A DNA stretch of 64,000 nucleotides from Cannabis sativa (taxonomy: Eukaryota > Streptophyta > Magnoliopsida > Rosales > Cannabaceae), in assembly GCF_029168945.1 (NCBI RefSeq), contig NC_083602.1, positions 76,838,600 through 76,902,599 on the forward strand, given 5' to 3'. Below are positions 21,960 through 33,298 of the stretch, in pieces; the stretch's first letter is position 1, and each line of letters begins with the position of its first letter. The notes under the pieces are model-generated. The model ran no database searches. It was not told where the DNA came from and saw only the letters and a list, made by a program, of their open reading frames with translations. Made by a program: the position numbers and the translations under genes.

Positions 21960-24300
21960 TGTAAAGACCGCTTAGTTTAATTTGGAAATTAGCAGTTAAT
22001 CATGTTTAATTATGAAAATTATTTATAGCTATTTAAATAATTATTATGCTGTTATTGTTGAATTCTGAAATGCATTTTATGTCATTTAGTGATTTTCATA
22101 AGTTTGCATTTCCGGTGCCCGGTAACATGGAACTCGGTGTTTGGCTCAGTAAAATCACAACTTAGTATGTTAGTAGATTGGGACAGTTTATTAGACATTG
22201 GGAATGTCGGGATTGGCCAGGAATTTAGAATTTCCCAAAATACCCCTTTAGTGTTATTTATGTTATTTTAGCATGGAGGGGCAAATTGGTCATTTTGTCC
22301 CATTGTTGTTTTGTCCTTTAGTGGTTTAAAAATGGTGGAATTATGTGGTTTATTAAGTATTGTTGCCTGAAATAAAACAAAAGGTTTATGTGCTTTTATT
22401 TTCTTTTTCTAAGTTAGAAAAAATTAGAAAGTTAGAAAATTCAAGGCTCTCTTTCCTTCTCTCTATTTTGGTTTTGAGCAGCTGGGTTTGGGGGGGAATT
22501 CTCTTGGATTTCAAGCTGGTTTTAGCATTGATTTTGACCTCAAGTTGTTGGTAAGATCCTTGTAGCTCTCCCTCTTAGTTTCTTGAAGAATTTTGATGAA
22601 ATGATGATGTTTGCATGCTTAGTTTAAGTTGATGTTGTTGCTGTGATTTTGTAGTTGTTTGCAGAGGTTTAAGCATGATAAATTGAGGTTAATTAAGCTG
22701 CGTGTGATGCTTGATAATTAGGTTGCTTAAAGTTACGGTTTTTCTATTCAAAAGCTTAAGGTTTTCAAAGAGAAAATTGGAATTTTGGTGGCTGTAGTTG
22801 TTGCATGAGTTAGGATTTGATTTCTGCAGTTTTTATATGCTTGAATATGTGATTTTAATCAAGGTTTAATGCATGATATGATGCTTAGTCAAGTTTTGAG
22901 TTTTAGAACTCAATCTTGAACCTTTAATGGTGAAATGAGTTTCTGTGGTTGAAGCTCGGTTTTGTTGCTTTAGAAAGGCTCTTTGGGATGTTTAGAACAG
23001 GTCTGGAAGGTTTGGAGTGAATTGGTTTTGATTTGATGAAGTTATGAATTTTTTATTTTAGTCTGCGAGGAACCGAAATTCCGGATGGGGTTTTGAAAAT
23101 TTCCAGAACCGGAATTCCGGTTGGACAACCGGTCTGCCGGTTGGCCAATTTTCAGAAACCCTAGATTTCCTCTTTTTTATATTATTTGGGGTATTGCCAT
23201 GCTTTTTATCGATAGGGAAACTTTTAGTTCCTAGTTTATGTCCCCAGGAAGTGATTTAGCGTATTACTTATAGTGTTGTGATTGTTATGGTTTTGGAGCC
23301 TGTAAACCGCCGCGCAGTTCGTTCCAATCAGGTTGACCGGCACACCTGAATTCGGAATCCAGGTAAGATTAGTATAACAGTATGCATATATAGATTACAT
23401 GTTTAGCGTGCATGTTAGGAAGCCTGTTAGATTACATTAGATATGTATGTTGGCTTCGAACCATCCGACTGTGTCACATCAGTACAGGCTAGAGTATGAC
23501 TAGCAGCTGGAGTATGACCAGTGTACTGAGTATAGGCTGACACTGTATCACATCGGCACAGGCTAGAGTATGACTAGCAGCTGGAGTATGACCAGTGTGC
23601 TGAGTATAGACTGATACTTGGATTGGTGGTTCCGTACTATTTGACGTATCACATCGGTACAAGCTAGAGTATGACTAGCAGCTGGAGTATGACCAGTTCG
23701 ACCGAGTATAGGTTGATACTGTAACACATCGGTACAGGCTAGAGTATGACTAGCAGCTGGAATATGACCAGTTCGACCGAGTATAGGCTGTTACTAGTCA
23801 ATAGTACCGTCCCTATGAACGTTCAGGACTCAGTATCGTGTTGGACACGGAAGTTAGGGTTATGGTCAGGGGAATGGGCGTCTGATCATGACTCGGGATT
23901 TATGTATGTTTATTATTATGCTTTTCTTACTGAGTTTGTCGACTCACAGTGCTATGTTTATGTGTAGGTAAGGGCAAGACCAAAGTTGTGGAACTGTGAG
24001 GACGAGCCTATGAAGATTGTACATGTCGGGGCGGTTAGGCCTGGAGCGTACGATCCTCGGGTCAGCAAGGCTATTTTTGTAATTAGTCGCTAGGTGACAA
24101 GTATTTTGTATAGACAGTAAAATTTTGTAAAAAGGTTTTGTAATCGGGATCCCGAGTATTTTGTATAAGTATTTTACAAGTTTAATTAAAAAGCAAAAAT
24201 TTTAATTAATCACGATTTCCAAAAACCTCGTTGATTAGCAACGAGCTGCACAGTACGTTTAAAAATCACGTAATACGCCTATGCTAGTTAGGGTTTTACA
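21960..24300 (+). repeat. Ty3/gypsy 3' LTR, 2,341 bp
   Basis: Begins TGTAAAGACC directly after the purine tract and ends AGGGTTTTACA, giving TGTAA/TTACA inverted ends. It holds a GTATGAC-rich tandem repeat at 23,475-23,799. No second copy is in the window. Confidence 0.85.
23475..23799. repeat. Tandem repeat, four copies of about 75 bp, inside the gypsy LTR
   Basis: Units begin CACATCGGTACAGGCTAGAG (first copy CACATCAGTACAGG) at 23,475, 23,549, 23,650 and 23,725. Each contains GAGTATGAC, AGCAGCTGG and a second GTATGACC. The second-to-third step is longer (101 bp) because of an extra segment. Confidence 0.9.
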
Positions 24301-25350
24301 TTAATCAAAACCAATTATATGAGTCTTACAAGCAATATTATCTCAACTAGTGGGGGGGCCATGGGTCTATATAACCGAGCTTTCAATAAGCAGATCAAGA
24401 ATTTATAACCTAAATTCATTGACTTATTAATTCTTCATTGAATCCACGCATAGAACTTAGAATTGCACTCTCAGTATATAGAATGCTCTATATGTTCCAC
24501 CATATAGACACATCATTAGTTATCCATTGTTATAATCCTAATTTGATCAATGATCCTCTATATGAATGATCTACACTGTAAAGGGATTAGATTACCGTTA
24601 CACCCTACAATGTATGTAATCCTTAAAACACTTAACCGCGTATAAATGATATTTCAGCTTATGTGAAATGAGATCTCCACCATTTATTTTTCGTTTGGTC
24701 AAGCTCGAAGGAGATCATCCTTTACTTACTATTCGCCAGATAGAAGCTATAGATTCCATGTTTATGTTAGCGCTCCCACTCAATTGCACTACCGTGTTCC
24801 CAAAATGTACGTATCACCCTAACCCAAAAGTAGGCTTAACTAACAAATCAAAAAACACGAATAGCCTCTTGAGATTGAGCCTAGTCATAACAGGATTAAG
24901 ATCATTTGATCTAGGATCAACTAGGCGATATTGACTTGAATAGATATTACGGTAAGTTTAATAAATCAAAGTCAAAGTTCAATATCGGTCCCTTCCGATG
25001 CATACTCCATGCATCCAACCTGAGCTTTACTTTAACCAATGCTCTGGAAAGAACATAGCATTTCTCCAACTGCAAGTAAACTCTGTTGTAGATTATCATA
25101 TTAGTAAAACCCTGTGTCTGATAAATCTAGGAAACTTTATTCACATAGTCATGTTTACTTTCCAATGTGTTGACGACACAATAAACAGGATCAAGTATGT
25201 GAAAAGGGTTTCAGATGAATTCATACATTATATATATATAATCATGAAATAAATCATGTGAACCATGCAACATTAAATGTTATTTCCGATCTATATTAAG
25301 TAAATCTGATTATATTGAAGTGAGTTTTATTTAGGGCATAAAACCCAACA
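24301..25350 (-). repeat. 3' LTR of copia element E, second part
   Basis: The LTR resumes at TTAATCAAAACC and ends GGGCATAAAACCCAACA at 25,350, the family's 5' terminus in reverse. The end segment is of the D type. Two open stretches on the plus strand (24,668-24,934 and 24,998-25,252) are the antisense LTR ORFs seen in all young copies. Confidence 0.9.
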
Positions 25351-27937
25351 AACTCCCACTTGCACTAATATAAAACAAAATGTGCATTTCAAATAATCTC
25401 AACACCTTGATATACAAATCAAGTGTAGTCGTAGTACACTCCTCGCAATAGGATCTGAAAGGTTGAATTAAACACAACCTTTTCTCCACCATTACTCTTC
25501 CTTTAACACAAAATCATTGATAATGTGAAATTCCTCTCTATATGTCTACTCTTTTTGGGATACTGGATTCTATACCTTTGGCAACTACTTTTGGTTAATC
25601 AGGAAATTAACACTAGTAGTTAAGGCAATTTGGAATGGTGCCAAAGATGTATAGAACTTTCCTTAGACTGAATAAGTACCTTTCCTGCAACTTTAACATT
25701 CAGTCCCTTTCTGGTAGACCTAGAGACTTCAGATAGGTTTTTTACACTTCTCCAAAATCACTATTCCACCCCCAGAGTAATCACCATCTTATCAGAAAGA
25801 TTTACTAGCACAAAGGCAAATTTCAAAATCTGATGTGGTGTAGTCTAAGAGTTTTAAACACACCCTTATAGACTAACATATAGTTCCTCTTCTTTATCTT
25901 AAGATTTACTTGATTGACTTCCAATGTTCTTCTCCTGGATTAATCTGATACCTACTCATTACTCCCACTCAACAGCAGGTGTCTGGTCTAAGGCATACAA
26001 AAGCATATCTAAGACCTCTCACTGTTGATTTAAGAAATTCTTTCATGGCTTTATCTTTTTTGGAATAGTTGAGACTTTTCCTTAGATAAATAAAATCTAT
26101 GCCTAGAAGTCGAGAAGCTTCTATAGTTTTCCATTAGAAAGAAAATGCTTCAGCATCTTACTAAAGTAAGTTGCTTGGATTAGAATAAGTAATTACCAGG
26201 TATACCTCAAGCCATAGGTTTAGATAAACTCAAACCTATAATACTAGGAACAGGAAGTTTTGTTAAGTCCATTGAATAGACTTATAAACAAAAATTTCCT
26301 TTTATGTCCTTGTAATAGAAAACTTTAGGTTATTCCATTTGAATGGATTAAACTATAGTTCTCTTGGCTTTTCTTCTTAGTTTCTTATCTTGACAATCCA
26401 TTACTTGTTTAAACTCACAATAGATTTTAATCACTAGTGTCTCCCAAGTCATAAGAAGGTGAGTTCCTAGAAACTCTCCCACTACGACAAGGTACCGTGA
26501 ATTATGTCTAAGAAAACTAAATGGTATTGATCTCTTCGGTTGTGGCAAGACAACAGAGGCAGTGGGGTCATCATATGTCAAATAAGACGATAGAACACTT
26601 TTGGAATCAAGAATTAAATATCTCCTTTATTTTCAGACTTAGTCATTATCTTAGAAAAGTAGTAGTTGTTTAAACAAACACTTTCTTATCTATTGACTAT
26701 GGGATGGTCCACCCCTAATCACTTAGAATAGCTAACAAACCATGGTTAACAGTTCTAACTTTTCTTAAGATTTTGATTAGGACATCCATGAATCTAGTAA
26801 TGATTTACATTAAGTATACAACCATTGCATCATTCTGAAATTGTATTACCATAGAAGGATTTAGGCGACGACTAGTAACTAATCATCAATATGCAAATCG
26901 AAATTTCTGGGGAGGTAAGTTTTGATATAATTCAAAAATCAATTTAATGATCTTTGAACTGCATATCTACTAACTATTTCTCCACCCCTATCAGTTCGCA
27001 AGATCTTTAACCACTTACCTTAATGGTTTTAACCATTGCTAGAAATTTATGAAATTTTTCAAACATTTCAAATTTCTTTGCATAAGGTATAATCTAGAGT
27101 TACGTTTTAAGAATACAACGAAAAACTCATATCCACCCCTGAATGTACATCCATCTGCGAATGAGATGAACTACTTTCAGTGGATATAGGCATATTAACT
27201 CTTTGTAGATATTGATCTTGTCAAAACCACTATGAACAAGATACAAATGCCATAGATAAAAATGTGGTTGTGTCTTTTTGATGACTTAGGTTTAGTTACT
27301 TCAATGAGTTCATAGAATAATGCAAGTGGATCCTGGTCACAGAATACTAAACTCATATTCCATACAGTTTGAATCCATTAATAGAAAATGGTTATTAAAC
27401 ACTTGTGAAAGTGTAACTGTATTGCTTCTTGGAATTAGAAATATAAGAAAATTTCTGTTTGGATTCTAAAATTAAAGTCAAAGACTTAAATTTATACCAA
27501 ATATAATGAGTAATTCTTTCTTGGACCACCACTACTAATTTAAATTCTAAGTCAGATTTGCCCATACAAGTAGGAGATTTCTAAGATTGAGGATTTATAT
27601 CAATTGGGAATAGAATTTCGGGATTATAATCATATGTGTCATTTAATTTCTTAAGAGAAAATATAGAATGACATGAAATGATTTATAGACCATTCATCCA
27701 ATGATATGTTATTGAGCTAATTCGCAATGAATAAGCTAAGAGAAATTAGGATAATTTCGCTGTTTAAATAAGAATCCAACGATGCTTCGATTAGCGAAAG
27801 TCAAAGTAATCTTATTTATATAATCTTCTTGTTTCATATCGTAAAATACTAGTCTAAGGTGTCATCAATTGATGAACAGCTAGATGTCGCATATACAATA
27901 TTTATCTTTCGAGATCTAACACTATTATGTATGTCTA
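25351..27937 (-). mobile_element. Element E internal region: decayed pol and part of leader
   Basis: Reads from right to left. It starts next to the LTR with the purine tract (AACTCCCACTTGC in plus coordinates) and continues through decayed RNase H, RT and integrase to about 27,000, then into leader sequence. It matches elements D, G and I including their frame breaks; the open stretch 26,348-26,581 is the same linker remnant. It is interrupted at 27,937 by solo LTR F. Confidence 0.85.
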
Positions 27938-29846
27938 TGTTGGGAATTATTTTACCAGGATCTTAGATCTACTCACAAGTATGTTTATTAACATCCTAAA
28001 TAAGAACTTTCTAAAACGATAAATAAACACATATAAAGTTAAGAAAACCTTACATTGATGCAGCGGAATAAATGTCTCCTTCCACTCAGATCTCTAACCC
28101 TTGATTCCTTTTTGTAGCAGAGTATAATCAAGATCTGAGCCCGAATGTCCTCCTTCTTCAAGCTTTGATCCTTCACAGTCTTCCAATCTATGATTGAGTT
28201 ACTGCTTGCTGTGTGTGGGCACTTACTCTTTCACTAGGGTCACGAAAAAGATGAAGGGAAAAGAGAGAGAGGTATTTCGGCCAAGGATAGAAAGTGAGAA
28301 AGCTCAGTTTTCTGAACAGAGAAATTTCTGTCAGAAAGCTAATCTGAAAACTTGTGTTGTGACTGAGCCATCACTTTCTATTTATAGGCAACTACTAGGT
28401 TTAGGTTAGGATTTATTTGGCATTAAAATAATGAAAATATTAATTTGAAAAATCTATTTAAGTGGCCGGCCATATGGTGTTATTGGGCCTCACTTAATTT
28501 TGCAATTTTATCAAATTTTATCTCTATTTTCTCAAAAATGCCAATTTTCCAATTCTAACCTTTTAAATGCCAAAACTAATTATTTAATAACTAGAATACA
28601 TTATTAAATAATATTGTCATTTAATTTAATTATTAATTAGACATATAAAGTCTATTAATAAATAAATAAACCTAGAAAACTCTTTTCCTTACAATTTCAC
28701 CCCTGCTTAGCGAAAATTCATAAAATTAGACATAGTCTAACTTTAGAATTATAATTGATCAATCACGAATCAATTAATGAGTCTTACAAGCAGAATGTTC
28801 TCAACTAGAATGGGGACCATGGATCTATATGCTGAGCTTCCAATAAGTGAACCAAATTTACCAACTAAATTCCTACTTATTAATTCTTCGTTGAATCCAC
28901 TCTTAGAACTTAGAATTGCACTCTCAGACTTATATAGAGCATATTGTATGTTTCACGATACCAATATACTATCTCATTTAACCATTGTTATAATCTTATT
29001 GTGATTTAAAGATCCTCTATATAGATGATTTACATCGAGATGGGATTTCTTTACCGTTCTCACCCCTCAATGTATTTTGCCCCTTAAAACACTTAGCTAA
29101 CTGTAAATGGTGTTTAGTGATCTAATGATTAGTCAGTTAAACAAGAGCTCATCCATTTACTTCTATTTGCTAAGCTCGAAGGGAATCATCACTTGACTTC
29201 TATACACCAGTAGAAGCTATAGATTCCATATTTATGTTCAGCACTCCCACTCAATCATACTATCATGTTCCCAAAATATACGTATCACCCTGACCCAAAA
29301 GTAGGCTTAACTAATAAATCAAAGAACATGAATAGCACTCCTGAGTTGAGCCTAAGCATATCAGGATTTAGATTCTTTTAATCTTAAGATCAACTACTGA
29401 TATTGACTTGGAAAGATATGTATAACGGTAAGTTTGTAATATCTTAAGTTAGTTGCAATATCGGTCCAGTCCAATGTATACTTCATACATTCGAAACTAG
29501 TATACTTTACTAATGTCCTGGAAAGAACATAACACTTACTCCAAGTGTAAGTACACATCATCGCTGATTATCACATTAGTGTAAATCCAATAACACTGAT
29601 GAAACAGGGACCAAAACTTTTGATTCATATGATCACAATCACATTCCACTGTGTTGACGATACTGTAATTGTGAATAAACATATGATCTGGATTTAACTG
29701 ATTTTGTGTGTATGAATGTAATAAACATATTAAACATATTAAACCATTAGCATGTAGAATTCATGCAAACATCAATCACTTCAAATTTCTTATATTGATA
29801 ACTAATCAGATTGTAAAGAGCTTTATTTAGGGCATAAAACCCAACA
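27938..29846 (-). repeat. Solo LTR F, 1,909 bp, flanked by GTCTA
   Basis: TGTTGGGAATTATTTTACC...AAACCCAACA in plus coordinates, with GTCTA at 27,933-27,937 and again at 29,847-29,851. No internal region is attached, so the element was reduced to one LTR by recombination between its LTRs. It is more diverged than the other copies. Its terminal ~150 bp are a third type, unlike both the B and the D types, and the antisense ORF kept open in other LTRs is broken here. Confidence 0.92.
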
Positions 29847-29851
29847 GTCTA

Positions 29852-29920
29852 ATGGTGAAAATCCACTAGGGATTTATCTCATTAGATAAACAAACCAAGT
29901 TAGACCAACAATGAAGATTC
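29852..29920 (-). mobile_element. Short leader segment of element E between two insertions
   Basis: Leader sequence of element E (it matches the reverse complement of 1,085-1,150) between solo LTR F and element D. The last five bases GATTC are the target duplication of D. Confidence 0.85.
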
Positions 29921-31814
29921 TGTTGGGTTTTATGCCCTAAATAAAACTCATTTCAATATAATCAGATTTACTTATTAATATAGATCAGAAATAACATTTA
30001 ATGTTGCATGGTTCACATGATTTATTTTATGATTATATGTACATAATGTATAAATTCATCTGAAACCCTTTTCACATACTTGATCCTGTTTATTGTGCCG
30101 TCAACACATTGGAAAGTAAACATGACTATGTGAATAAAGTTTCCTAGATTTATCAGACATAGGGTTTTACTGATATGATAATCTACAACAGAGTTTACTT
30201 GCATTTGGAGAAGTGCTATGTTCTTTCCAGAGCATTGGTTAAAGTAAAGCTCAGGTTGGATGCATGGAGTATGCATCGGAAGGGACCGATATTGAACTTT
30301 GACTTAGATTTAATTAAACTTACCGTAAAATCTATTCAAGTCAATATCGTCTAGTTGATCCTAGATCAAATGATCTTAATCCTGATATGATTAGGCTCAA
30401 TCTCGAGAGGCTATTCGTGTTCTTTGATTTGTTAGTTAAGCCTACTTTTAGGTCAGGGTGATACGTACATTTTGGGAACACGGTAATGCAATTGAGTGGG
30501 AGCGCTAGCGTAAACATGGAATCTATAGCTTCTATCTGGCAAATAGTAAGCAAAGGATGATCTCCTTCGAGCTTGACCAAACGAACATAAATGGTGGAGT
30601 ACTCATTTCACATAAGCTGAAATATCATTTATACGGGGTCAAGTGTTTTAAGGAATAAATACATTGTAGGGTGTAACGGTAATTTGATCCCTTTACAGTG
30701 TAGATCATTCATATAGAGGATCATTGATCACATTAGGATTATAACAATGGATAACTAATGATGTGTCTATATGGTGGAACATATAGAGCATTCTATATAC
30801 TGAGAGTGCAATTCTAAGTTCTATGCGTGGATTCAACGAAGAATTAATAAGTTAGTGAATTTTAGTGCTAAATTCTTGATCTACTTATTGGAAGCTCGGT
30901 TATATAGACCCATGGTCCCCCCACTAGTTGAGATAATATTGCTTGTAAGACTCATGTAATTGGTTTTGATTAATCAATTATAATTCTCAAATTAGACTAT
31001 GTCTATTTGTGAATTTTTCACTAAGTAAGGGCGAAATTGTAAAGAAAGAGTTTATAGGGGCATATTTGTTAATTATGATACTTTGTATGGTTCAATTAAT
31101 GAATATGATAAATGACAATATTATTTAATAATTATTTATAGTTATTAAATAGTTAGAATTGGCATTTAAATGGTTGAATTAGGAAATTGGCATTTTTGAG
31201 AAAATCAGATACAAAAGGTGTTAAAATTGCAAAATTGCAAAAAGCAAGGCCCAATCCACTAAGTGTATGGCCTGCCACTTTTGTAGGAAATTTAAACAGA
31301 TATTTTCATTATTTTAATGCCAAATAATTCAAACCTAACCCTAGTGGAATGCTATAAATAGATAGTGAAGGCTTCAGGAAAATTACACACTAAAATTTTC
31401 TATTTTTCCTTCAGAGAAAAAACTGAGCTTCTCTCTCCCTATCTTTAGCTGATCACTCTCTCTCTTCTTCCTTAGAATTTCGAAATCCTTAGTGTATGAG
31501 TAGTGCCCACACACATCAAGTGATACCTCAATCATAGTGAGGAAGATCGTGAACAAAGATCATCAGCAAAGGAGTTTCAGCATCAAAGATTCAGAGAAAG
31601 AGATCCAGGTTCAGATATTGATAATGCTCTGCTACAGAAAGGAATCAAGGGCTAGATATCTGAACGGAAGGAGTCATATTATTCCGCTGCACCCAATGTA
31701 AGGTTTCCTAAACTTTATATGTGTTTAATTTATCGTTTTAGAAAGTTCATATTTAGGATGTTAATAAACATACTTGTGAGTAGATCTAAGATCCTGGTAA
31801 AATAATTTCCAACA
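29921..31814 (+). repeat. 5' LTR of element D
   Basis: TGTTGGG...TTCCAACA. TATA box (TATAAATA) at 31,353-31,360. It is nearly identical to 38,159-40,052; the differences seen are TTTACTT versus TTTCCTT, TTTTATG versus TTTCATG, and ATCGTCTAG versus ATCGCCTAG. Confidence 0.96.
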
Positions 31815-31816
31815 AC

Positions 31817-31829
31817 TGGCCTCAGAGCC
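31817..31829 (+). other. Primer-binding site of element D
   Basis: TGGCCTCAGAGCC lies two bases after the LTR, 11 of 13 matches to the initiator-Met type TGGTATCAGAGCC. The mismatches are at the same kind of positions as in element C, so priming may tolerate them. Confidence 0.78.
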
Positions 31830-32393
31830 ATGGTAATTGATTTACTTGCATGTAATTTGGACTTTAAAACGATTGTTTGTATGTTCTTTGGATGGTATCA
31901 TGTTGTATTGAGTGTTATTTGATGAATGGTTGATGTTTGTGAAATTTTCGTAAAACATAATTGTGATTTCGTTTCTGGAATTATTTTTATTGGATAGTAT
32001 GGAAAAAATTAAGCAAGTTAGCCTTTTACAGAACTCAATTTGGATTTTATTTGAATTAGTTATGATTTTTTGAAGATTTGACAAAATCGGGTCTTGATAG
32101 TTTCACACGATCGCAGAACTGTCCGTACAGTTTCGAATTTTTCCTTTTTTCTTCAATTTTTCATACTTTTTCATGGAATTAGCTTCCAATTTTTTGTATG
32201 GTTTTGTATATATACTATTACTATTCCTAATTCAATTCTAATTATCATTTTGAATTAATTTAATTTTTTTTAATTTAATTCAAGATATTAGTGTAATTTG
32301 AATTTGAATAGAATTAGTATTTATCTTTTTGCTTAAAAATCTATCTTATTTTTAAATTTGATTATATTTTTTTTTAAATTTAAGGTCAGATTT

Positions 32394-32610
32394 TTTAAGA
32401 TATTTATAATATCTTTTAAGATATTTTTAAATATCTTAAATCTTTTAAGATATTTAAAAATATCTTATCCTTTAAGATATTTATAATATCTTTTAAAGAT
32501 ATTTATAATATCTTTTAAGATATTTTAAAAATATCTTATCTTTTAAGATATTTAAAAATATCTTATCTTTTAAGATTTTTTTTAAATCTTTTTAAGATAT
32601 TTTGACCTTA
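32394..32610. repeat. Array of AT-rich palindromes in the leader of D
   Basis: Seven or more adjacent self-complementary units of the form AAGATATTTATAATATCTT or AAGATATTTAAAAATATCTT, joined by TTT spacers. Each can form a small hairpin, and neighbouring units can pair into a long one. Element C lacks the array at the same place. Element E is broken by a deletion at the equivalent position (about 43,144). Confidence 0.88.
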
Positions 32611-33206
32611 TTTAAATTTAAAATAGATATTTATAATCATGTAATTTTAAATAGATATAAGATAAAAAGTGGGTTTAATTTTAAATTTTTTTTTTCGAAA
32701 TTTAATTTTAAATTCCGAAATTAATTTTTTTTTTTTAAATTATTTTTCGAATATTAAATTTTTTTAATTTAATTATTTATTTATTCGAAATTATTTATTT
32801 AAAATTAAATAAATCCTACTTCCAACTATCCAGCTAACCCTGTTGCAGGAGTATGTGTTTTAACTTATGTGTAAGTTTTTCAAAACCTATTATTACTTGA
32901 TTGCAAATAGCCATGGTTACCTTTTGCCAGATCTAATGATCTGATGGCTCCCTTGGTCAAGATAATAATTTGTAACAGGTATAATTTACAATCTTCTTTC
33001 ATCTGTGTATGACCTAGCAACATGATAGGACCCATCCAAAGTGTGCCTGTGTGAGCCTATGTGTTTAATTTTATTATAGATGCATATAGGTTAATGTTGC
33101 TAAAATAAATTATCATAGTTCTTGATAGGATTTATTTAGGCCCATTTAGTTTTTGGGCCTATTCAATTAATAACAGTTGTTCTTATTAAGGTTAAATTCC
33201 TCTTTT

Positions 33207-33298
33207 GGGCCTTGTGTGAGAGTTGGGAGCCATAGAAGTGAGTACGACATACTGAACCCAGCACCCCCTCACACAAACTACCCCAATTGTGAAGGCCC
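33207..33298 (+). promoter_or_regulatory. Leader RNA block with predicted stem and pseudoknot (copy in D)
   Basis: Same 92-nt layout as in C. The outer stem is 33,207-33,213 with 33,292-33,298. The inner stem is GTGTGAG (33,214-33,220) with CTCACAC (33,268-33,274), and the crossing stem AGTTGGG (33,221-33,227) with CCCAATT (33,282-33,288). Compared with C the first pair of the inner stem has changed from A-U to G-C, keeping the helix. Confidence 0.65.

Larger units (their letters stand above)
20619..24300 (+). mobile_element. Truncated Ty3/gypsy chromovirus inserted in the LTR of element E
   Basis: Consists of the integrase end of pol plus one complete LTR. The 5' LTR, gag, protease, RT and RNase H are absent. 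The left edge at about 20,619 has no LTR terminus, and about 40 bp of the host LTR that other copies have between GTGAAAAA and TTAATCAAAACC is missing. A deletion has therefore removed the left part of the element together with some host sequence. Confidence 0.85.
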
